NCBI RefSeq assembly: GCF_016865485.1
Contig: NZ_AP024452.1
Location: forward strand, 4,610,501 to 4,674,500
DNA length: 64,000 bases
DNA from: Luteitalea sp. TBR-22
GTDB lineage: Bacteria > Acidobacteriota > Vicinamibacteria > Vicinamibacterales > Vicinamibacteraceae
Direction: 5' to 3'
The notes below the pieces were generated by a model that saw only the letters and a program-made list of their open reading frames with translations, searched no databases and was not told the origin of the DNA. Shown here one piece after another: positions 58,484 to 64,000 of this stretch; within the stretch, counting starts at the first letter, position 1, and each line of letters opens with the position of its first letter. The translations under genes were made by a program, and so were the position numbers.

Positions 58484-59167
58484 ATGTCCCTACTCACGCC
58501 CGAGGAGTTGGCTGCCCTGGCGGCCATCGACAGCCCCACGGTCGCCAACGCCATCGAGCGCTTCAAGGTGCGTCGGCGGGTGGATGGCTATGCCGACCGC
58601 GACCTGCGGTGCGCGTTCCCGCACTACGGCACGATGCTCGGATACGCGGTGACGTGTACGGCCGACAGCACCACCGAGGGCCGGGCCGACGGAGCGGGCC
58701 TGCTCGGCCTGTGGGCAGCGCTCGAGGCGGCGCCCAAGCCGGCGGTGCTGGTCATCAAGGACGTCGGGCCCGACCCGCGCAAGGGGTGCCACATAGGCGA
58801 GATCATGGCCACCACCGCCAAGGCGCTCGGGGCGGTGGGCTGCGTCTCCGACGGTGGGCTCCGCGACGTGAAGGAGGTGGAGTCGCTGGGCGGCTTCCAG
58901 TACTTCTGCCCGGGATTCGTCGTGTCGCACGGGCAGCCGGTCATCCTCGACGTCAACGTGCCGGTCGAGATCCACGGCCTGCCGATCGCGCCGGGAGCGC
59001 TGTTGCACGGCGACGTCAACGGCCTGGTGGACATCCCGCTGTCGATCGCGGCGGAGGTGGCCGACGCCTGCCAGGCGGTACGCGTCGAGGAAGGCGCCCT
59101 GCTCGAGTTGATCAAGGCGCCCGGGTTCTCGGTCGAGAAGTTGCGCCAGTGGAAGCTGACGCACTAG
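58484..59167 (+). CDS. RraA-like / 4-hydroxy-4-methyl-2-oxoglutarate aldolase family protein
   Basis: 227 residues from ATG 58484. ADGAGLLGLWAALEAAPKPAVLVIKDVG, GEIMATTAKALGAVGCVSDGGLRDV and the DVNVPVEIHGLPIAPG segment belong to the RraA/HMG-aldolase fold; GGLRD places the Arg/Asp used for Mg and pyruvate binding. Family members cleave or decarboxylate oxo-acids; true RraA is a ribonuclease E inhibitor, which lacks support here. It neighbours an HpcH aldolase and a carboxylate importer, which fits a sugar-acid pathway. Confidence 0.82.
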   Translation: MSLLTPEELAALAAIDSPTVANAIERFKVRRRVDGYADRDLRCAFPHYGTMLGYAVTCTADSTTEGRADGAGLLGLWAALEAAPKPAVLVIKDVGPDPRKGCHIGEIMATTAKALGAVGCVSDGGLRDVKEVESLGGFQYFCPGFVVSHGQPVILDVNVPVEIHGLPIAPGALLHGDVNGLVDIPLSIAAEVADACQAVRVEEGALLELIKAPGFSVEKLRQWKLTH

Positions 59168-59173
59168 CGGTGC

Positions 59174-59217
59174 CGGGAGTCGGGAGTCGGGAGTCGGGAG
59201 TCGGGAATCGGGAGTCC
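59174..59217. repeat. Period-7 tandem array (GGGAGTC/GGGAATC)
   Basis: Six units, CGGGAGTCGGGAGTCGGGAG and onward, in the short gap between the convergent RraA-like and IclR genes. Confidence 0.85.
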
Positions 59218-59253
59218 AGGACGGCATCAGTCCTGGACCCCGCGCCGAGACGA

Positions 59254-60072
59254 TCAGCCGTGTCTCATCGACTTGCCCGTCGCGGTCGCGGCGTCGCGGA
59301 CGGCAGCGATGATCTGCTTCTGCATGGCCTTGTCGCGCAGGCGCATCTTCGGCAGCGACAGGCTGATCGCGCCCACGACGACGCCGTCGGGCCCGGCAAC
59401 CGGGGCGCCGAAGCAGCACCCCTCGAGCACGCTCTCCTCGGCGTCGACCGAGAAGCCCTCCTTGCGCACCCGTTCGTATTCCTGCTTGAGCACGACCTCG
59501 TCGATGATGGTGTGCGCGGTGAAGCGATGCGTCCCGTAGCTGCGCCGCAGCCGCTCCACCACGTCGTCGGGGAGGTGGGCGGTGATGGCCTTGCCGAGCG
59601 AACTGGCGTGAGGGGGGAGGATGCGCCCCACCGTATTGGCCATGCGAATCAGCTGCGGGCTGTCCAGCGTGGCGACCACCTCGATCCGGTTGTCGAAGTG
59701 CATCGCCAGCGTGATGGTCTCGCCGAACTCGCGGCTCAGGGTCCGCATGTGCGGCATGGCGGCATCCACGAGATCGCTCACGCGCATTCCGTCGCCCCAC
59801 ACGCGCAGGTCGGCCGACAGCGCGTACGCGCCCTCGGCGGACCGATCGACGTAGCCCGAGACCTCGAGGGTGTGCAGCAGGCGGAACACCGAGCTCTTGG
59901 CCAGGCCCACCCGCGCGGCGATGTCGGCCAGCCCGAGCGGCGCCTCGGACTTGCGCAGCACCGCCAGGATCTCGAGCGCGCGGCCGATCACCTTGGAGTA
60001 GTACTTGTCGTCGCGGACGCGGGTCGTCGCCTTGCGGGTCGCGACGGTGGGACGGGAACTGCGGCTCGGCAT
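59254..60072 (-). CDS. IclR-family transcriptional regulator
   Basis: 272 residues. Winged HTH at ~25-85 with LGLADIAARVGLAKSSVFRLLHTLEVSGYV, then the effector (GAF-like) domain with FGETITLAMHFDNRIEVVATLDSP and EGCCFGAPVAGPDGVVVGAISLSLP. IclR regulators bind sugar acids, glyoxylate or aromatics and often repress catabolic operons next to them. Position between the hydrolase/tct operon and a BNR gene makes it the likely local regulator. Possible targets: 58331 and 45424. Confidence 0.92.
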   Translation of the reverse strand: MPSRSSRPTVATRKATTRVRDDKYYSKVIGRALEILAVLRKSEAPLGLADIAARVGLAKSSVFRLLHTLEVSGYVDRSAEGAYALSADLRVWGDGMRVSDLVDAAMPHMRTLSREFGETITLAMHFDNRIEVVATLDSPQLIRMANTVGRILPPHASSLGKAITAHLPDDVVERLRRSYGTHRFTAHTIIDEVVLKQEYERVRKEGFSVDAEESVLEGCCFGAPVAGPDGVVVGAISLSLPKMRLRDKAMQKQIIAAVRDAATATGKSMRHG

Positions 60073-60084
60073 CCGGGTCCCGTC

Positions 60085-60090
60085 ATTGTA
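60085..60090 (-). promoter_or_regulatory. Possible -10 box TACAAT before iclR-type gene
   Basis: TACAAT (5 of 6 consensus positions) on the reverse strand, followed by 12 nt and the ATG at 60072. The leader would be about five bases or less. No Shine-Dalgarno is present. Confidence 0.45.
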
Positions 60091-60146
60091 GCGCCCACGT
60101 CCCAGCGCCTCGAGCCGAAACCCTCAGCCCCTTGTCGAGACTCCTG

Positions 60147-61220
60147 ATGCGATCCCTGGTCCTTGCCGCCCTGTTGCTCGCCATGCCCCTGCTACCGGCC
60201 GCCGCCCAGGCGCCCGCCCCCGTGACCACGCGGGTGTTCGGCCCCGAGACCGCCACCGGGCCCTACAAGCACCCCGCGTGCCTGACCGAGTTGGCCAACG
60301 GCGACCTGTACCTGGTGTACTACGGCGGGCAAGGCGAGTATGCGCGTGACACCACGGTGTTCGGCGCCCGCCTGAAGGCCGGCACCAGCACGTGGAGCAC
60401 GCCGGTGCCCGTGGCCCACGACCCCTTCAGGTCGGTCGGCAACGGCGTGATCTGGCAGGCCCCCGACGGCCTCGTGTGGCTGTTCTACGTGGTGCGCTAC
60501 GGCGACACCTGGGGCACCTCGCGCATCCAGGCCAAGGTGTCGCGCGACCTCGCCGCAACGTGGTCGGATGCCTTCCCGGTGGCCCTCGAGCCGGGGATGA
60601 TGGTGCGCAACCGGCCGATCGTGCTCGCCGACGGGTCGTACCTGCTCCCGGTCTACTTCGAGGACGGCCAGGACACCGAGCAGGTGGGCCCGAAGAGCAC
60701 GTCGCGTTTCCTCCGCTTCGATCCGAAGGCGAAGGCGCCGGCCTGGGAGTCGCTCGGCGAGATCCGCTCGCCACGCGGGAACATCCAGCCGGCGGTCGTC
60801 GAGGTCGCGCCAGGGCACCTCATCGCGTACTCGCGCCGCGGTGGCGGCTACGGCCCGACCACCGATGGCTGGCTCGTGCGGGGCGAGTCGACCGACGGCG
60901 GCCGCACGTGGTCGGAGGGCCGCGACTCGGCCTTCCCGAACCCGAACTCCGCCGTGGACTTCCTGAAGCTGTCGTCGGGGGCGCTGCTGCTGGTCTACAA
61001 CGACCACATGTGGAAGCGATCGCCGCTGATGCTCGCGCTGTCGGACGACCAGGACCGCACCTGGCCCGTCAAGCGTGCGCTGGCCACCGGCGAGAACAGC
61101 TTCGCCTACCCGATTGCCTTCCAGGCCCGCGACGGCCGCATCCATGTGGTCTACACGTCGGACGAACGCAAGGTCATCAACCACGCCATCGTCACGGAGG
61201 CGTGGATCCGGGGGAAGTAG
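60147..61220 (+). CDS. Secreted BNR/Asp-box protein (sialidase-like propeller)
   Basis: 357 residues from ATG 60147 (TTG 60132 is less likely). Sec signal peptide (VLAALLLAMPLLPAAAQA). Propeller features: STDGGRTW, degenerate SRDLAATW and SDDQDRTW, and GNIQPAVVEVAPGHLIAYSRRGG, similar to GANIQPALARRTDGTIVAYMRDNG-type text in the protein at 44026. Thus 44026 and 60147 are paralogues, the Tat-type 49935 a more distant one. Conserved RNRPIVLADGSYLLPVYF could hold an active-site Arg. Catalytic activity unproven. Confidence 0.78.
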   Translation: MRSLVLAALLLAMPLLPAAAQAPAPVTTRVFGPETATGPYKHPACLTELANGDLYLVYYGGQGEYARDTTVFGARLKAGTSTWSTPVPVAHDPFRSVGNGVIWQAPDGLVWLFYVVRYGDTWGTSRIQAKVSRDLAATWSDAFPVALEPGMMVRNRPIVLADGSYLLPVYFEDGQDTEQVGPKSTSRFLRFDPKAKAPAWESLGEIRSPRGNIQPAVVEVAPGHLIAYSRRGGGYGPTTDGWLVRGESTDGGRTWSEGRDSAFPNPNSAVDFLKLSSGALLLVYNDHMWKRSPLMLALSDDQDRTWPVKRALATGENSFAYPIAFQARDGRIHVVYTSDERKVINHAIVTEAWIRGK

Positions 61221-61261
61221 GGGCTGGGCGCTGGTCAGGACTGGCGGCGCCGTGGCGCCGC

Positions 61262-61267
61262 TATACT
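61262..61267 (+). promoter_or_regulatory. Possible -10 box TATACT six bases before GTG of wzt
   Basis: TATACT, then TCCGGG, then the GTG at 61274. Spacing identical to the 5096/5108 pair. It predicts a leaderless mRNA for the export ATPase; the wzm gene at 38453 has a similar arrangement. Confidence 0.5.
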
Positions 61268-61273
61268 TCCGGG

Positions 61274-62497
61274 GTGTCTGCTCCTGCCGTCGCGCTGCAC
61301 GGCGTGTCCAAGCGCTTCACGCTCTACCACCAGGGCGGGAGCGGCCTCAAGGAGCGGCTCGTGGGGCTGGTCGGCGGTCGGCGCGAGGCGCGCGAGACCT
61401 TCTGGGCGCTCCGCGACGTCGGCTTCTCGGTGGATCGCGGCGAGACGCTGGGCCTGATCGGCCACAACGGCTGCGGCAAGAGCACGCTGCTCCAGATCAT
61501 CGCGGGCATCCTCGAGCCCGACGAGGGTCGCGTGGAGACCAGCGGCCGCATCACGTCGCTGCTCGAGCTCGGCGCCGGCTTCAGTCCCGACCTGTCGGGG
61601 CGCGAGAACATCTTCCTGAACGCCTCGCTCCATGGCGTGGCCTCGAGCGTCATCCGCGCGAAGTTCGACGAGATCGTCGCGTTCGCCGAGCTCGGCCGCT
61701 TCATCGACACGCCCGTCCGCAACTACTCGTCGGGCATGTACATGCGCCTCGGGTTCTCGGTGGCCGCGCACCTCGACCCGGAGATCGTGCTCGTCGACGA
61801 GGCGCTCGCGGTCGGCGACGAGTCGTTCCAGCGCAAGTGCCTGCGCAAGATCCAGCAGTTCCAGGCCCAGGGCGTCACGGTGATCATCGTGTCGCACGAC
61901 CTGCTCCTGGTGGAGCGGCTGTGCACGCGCGCCTGCCTGCTCCAGCGTGGCGAGCTGTTGGCGATGGGCCCGGCCGCCGACGTGATCTCCCGCTACCACC
62001 AGATCGCGGCCGCCAGCGGCGAGGTGGCCGGCGAATACCGCTGGGGCTCGCGCGAGGTCGAGATTCCGCAGGTGCGCCTGCTCGACGCCGCTGACCAGCC
62101 CGTGACCAGCCTGCAGACGGGCGAGGCCCTGACGATCGCCTTCTCGTACCGGGCGGCGAGGCGGGTGCCGCGCCCCGTGTTCGGCCTCGCCGTGTACCAC
62201 GAGGACGGCACCCACCTGACCGGCCCGAACACGCGGACCGGCGGATTGGTGATTCCGGAGGTCGAGGGAGACGGCGAGGTGCGCTACAGCATCGACCACC
62301 TGCCGCTGTTGCCGGGGCGATACGTCGTGTCCGTGTCGGCCTACGACTACCACCTGGTCGAGCCGCTCGATCACCGTGAGCGCGTCGCGACCTTCACGGT
62401 CACCGAGGGCGGCACGCTCGAGCGCTTCGGCAAGGTCACCCTCGGGGGGACCTGGCGACTCGTGCCGGCCCCGGCCCGGGAGCCCGTCGGCCCGTGA
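61274..62497 (+). CDS. wzt: ABC polysaccharide exporter ATPase with carbohydrate-binding C-terminus (Wzt-like)
   Basis: 407 residues from GTG 61274. LGLIGHNGCGKSTLLQIIAG is Walker A, YSSGMYMRLGFS the signature, IVLVDEALAVGD Walker B and VSHD the H-loop; the family insert LLELGAGFSPDLSGRENIFLNA is present. From ~255 to 400, a beta-sandwich Wzt_C-type domain (WGSREVEIPQVRLLDA ... GRYVVSVSAYDYHLVEPLDH) probably recognises the capped non-reducing end of the glycan. The matching permease is the Wzm-like gene at 38453. GTGA overlap with the next glycosyltransferase. Confidence 0.93.
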   Translation: MSAPAVALHGVSKRFTLYHQGGSGLKERLVGLVGGRREARETFWALRDVGFSVDRGETLGLIGHNGCGKSTLLQIIAGILEPDEGRVETSGRITSLLELGAGFSPDLSGRENIFLNASLHGVASSVIRAKFDEIVAFAELGRFIDTPVRNYSSGMYMRLGFSVAAHLDPEIVLVDEALAVGDESFQRKCLRKIQQFQAQGVTVIIVSHDLLLVERLCTRACLLQRGELLAMGPAADVISRYHQIAAASGEVAGEYRWGSREVEIPQVRLLDAADQPVTSLQTGEALTIAFSYRAARRVPRPVFGLAVYHEDGTHLTGPNTRTGGLVIPEVEGDGEVRYSIDHLPLLPGRYVVSVSAYDYHLVEPLDHRERVATFTVTEGGTLERFGKVTLGGTWRLVPAPAREPVGP

Positions 62498-64000
62498 CCG
62501 AGCGCCGCCTGGCCGCCATCGTCCATGGCGCGCGCTGGCCTGAGGGGGACGCCGAGGCGGCGTGGCGCGACCGCCTCGCCCGCGCCTTCGGTCACCCGGT
62601 CGAGGTCATCGTCGCGCGCGAGGACCACGCGTCACCACGGGGCGCGGCGGCCCTCATCCACGCCGCGCTCGGCCGCGCGGTGGCGGCGCAGGTGCTCGTG
62701 CTCGACGTGCACGCGCAACCCTCCGACGCCACGCTGCGCGCGCTGGTGCAGGCGCTCGGCGAGCACGCGCTCGCCGTCGCGCACGATGCGCCGCACACGG
62801 CCGGCGACGGCCGCCGCTGGCAGGATCGCTGGCTCGCTGCGCGCGAGGCCGCCCCGCCCGTCTTCGTCGCCGCGCCGGCGTGGGCGATCGACCGGGACGC
62901 GGTGGTCGGCGCCGGTGGCGTGGACCCTTCCCTCTGGTGCCACGGCGTCGTCGAGGACCTCGCTGCGCGACTGGCGCGCCGCGGCGGACGCACTGCCTGG
63001 CTCGCGGGGCCGGTGCCAGTGGCTGCCGAGTCGTACCCGCTGACGCCCGACCTGGACGCCTTCCTGCGCTGGCGCAACGGGCTGCGCCTGGCGTTCGCTC
63101 ACGCGTCGGCCGACGCGCTCGGGGAGACCCTGCTCTTGCCGGTGCTGGGGCTGCTGGCCTCCGCCTGGCGTGCCACCGGCCTCGACGCGCGGCACATCGC
63201 ATTCGGCGGCGACTGGGGACGCGCGTCGCTGGCCAGCAAGCTGCGCACGCGCCTCGGCGGTCCCCCTCCCGACCGCATCTGGCCCGCCGACGAGGCAGCA
63301 GCAGCCGTTCCCCTGGCGGCGCTCCAGGCCTTCACGCTCGAACTGCCGGAACTGGCGCGGGAGCGGCTGGCAGCCGGCCTCGAGCGGGTCGAGCCGCAGC
63401 CCATGGCGACCGCGGCATCTCTCGCGGTCGACGCGACGCGCCCCGATGGCGATGCCACGCAGCCGCGGGTGTCGGTGATCGTCGTCAACTGGAACGGCCG
63501 CGAGCACCTCGAGGCGTGCTTTGCGTCCCTTCAGGCGAGCGAGTACCCGTCCGATCGGCTCGAGCTGATCTGCGTGGACAACGGCTCGAGCGACGACAGC
63601 GTCGCGTTCATGACCGCGCGGTTTCCCGGCGTGCGCCTCGTGCCGTTGCCGGAGAACCGCGGCTTCACGGGCGGCAACGAGGCCGGCGTCGGGGTCGCGA
63701 CGGGCGACGTGCTGGTGTTCGTCAACAACGACATGCGCTTCGAGCCGTCGTTCCTCGCGCGGCTGGTCGGCGGGCTCGGGAGGGACGCCGCCTGTGCCGG
63801 CGCGCGCGTGATGGCCTGGGACGGCGGGCACATCGATTTCGTGCGCGGCACCGCCAGCTTCGAGGCGCGCGGCTACCAGGAGCAGTACGGTCAGCCGTAC
63901 ACGCCCGGCATGGCGCTGGCCGAGTCGTTCTTCCCCAACGGCGGCGCCTTCGCCGTGACGCGGCAGGCCTACGACGATGCCGGCGGCTTCGACCCTGCCC
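62494..64000 (+). CDS. Large glycosyltransferase, GT2 domain after ~320-residue N-terminal region (partial)
   Basis: Open frame from GTG 62494 to the window end without a stop; about 502 residues seen. The first ~320 residues have an alpha/beta pattern (LAAIVHGARWPEGDAEAAW; VLVLDVHAQPSDATLRALV) that looks like a decayed or very divergent GT-A domain. At ~324 a clear GT2 domain begins: VSVIVVNWNGREHLEACFASL, VDNGSSDDS, ENRGFTGGNEAGV and VFVNNDMRFEPSFL (metal site), as in rhamnosyltransferase-like proteins. Coupled to wzt by GTGA. More domains may follow beyond the edge, as in multi-domain O-antigen glycosyltransferases. Confidence 0.85.
   Translation, partial: MTERRLAAIVHGARWPEGDAEAAWRDRLARAFGHPVEVIVAREDHASPRGAAALIHAALGRAVAAQVLVLDVHAQPSDATLRALVQALGEHALAVAHDAPHTAGDGRRWQDRWLAAREAAPPVFVAAPAWAIDRDAVVGAGGVDPSLWCHGVVEDLAARLARRGGRTAWLAGPVPVAAESYPLTPDLDAFLRWRNGLRLAFAHASADALGETLLLPVLGLLASAWRATGLDARHIAFGGDWGRASLASKLRTRLGGPPPDRIWPADEAAAAVPLAALQAFTLELPELARERLAAGLERVEPQPMATAASLAVDATRPDGDATQPRVSVIVVNWNGREHLEACFASLQASEYPSDRLELICVDNGSSDDSVAFMTARFPGVRLVPLPENRGFTGGNEAGVGVATGDVLVFVNNDMRFEPSFLARLVGGLGRDAACAGARVMAWDGGHIDFVRGTASFEARGYQEQYGQPYTPGMALAESFFPNGGAFAVTRQAYDDAGGFDPA

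Noticed and set aside
59174-59217. CRISPR-like array
   Set aside because: The units are 7 nt long with no spacers, and no cas genes are present.

Overview
The window is high-GC DNA with almost gap-free coding. It reads like a chromosome of an acidobacterium, probably of the Vicinamibacteria/Luteitalea type. The evidence is an Oar-like TonB receptor with a carboxypeptidase-regulatory N-terminus, a PEP-CTERM protein, many GTG starts and secreted BNR/Asp-box proteins. This placement is inferred from gene content, not from a marker gene. No tRNA, rRNA, insertion sequence, phage gene or CRISPR array was seen.

Layout. 1-4 kb: the end of a membrane protein, thiG, a coiled-coil methyltransferase and a DUF3108 protein. 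4-15.4 kb: mostly forward surface-polysaccharide genes: NDP-sugar epimerases, methyltransferases, a polyprenyl-P-sugar-type GT2, a reverse-strand CapD-like dehydratase, a membrane glycosyltransferase, a methyltransferase-GT2 fusion and GDP-fucose synthase. 15.4-20.3 kb: a reverse block of asparagine synthetase, a membrane protein and a GT4. A forward GT4 starts 28 nt from it. 21.5-34.9 kb: a reverse run of twelve tightly packed genes (gmd, GT4, a WecA-like transferase fused to a CapD-like sensor, split transketolase, Wzx-like flippase, GT2, rfbF, rfbG, an epimerase/reductase and two NovU-type methyltransferases). It looks like a nearly complete repeat-unit operon using GDP-deoxyhexose and a CDP-linked, possibly branched, deoxysugar. 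35-39 kb: RmlD-like reductase, a DAACS transporter, a DegT aminotransferase and the Wzm permease.

39.4-61.2 kb is a carbohydrate-scavenging region: FGGY kinase, FucI-like isomerase, three secreted BNR proteins, an Oar/SusC-like receptor, a DHDPS-family aldolase, a TctABC tripartite transporter, an HpcH-type aldolase, a GH67-N-like hydrolase, an RraA-like protein and an IclR regulator. At 61.3 kb export genes resume with the Wzt ATPase (carbohydrate-binding C-terminus) and a large glycosyltransferase cut by the window end. The catabolic block therefore separates wzm from wzt.

Between genes there are GTAG-headed palindromes in REPIN-like pairs, period-7 tandem arrays, and TAnnnT boxes 6-12 nt before start codons that suggest leaderless transcripts. 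Functions are read from motifs and context only; specific sugar products are inference.
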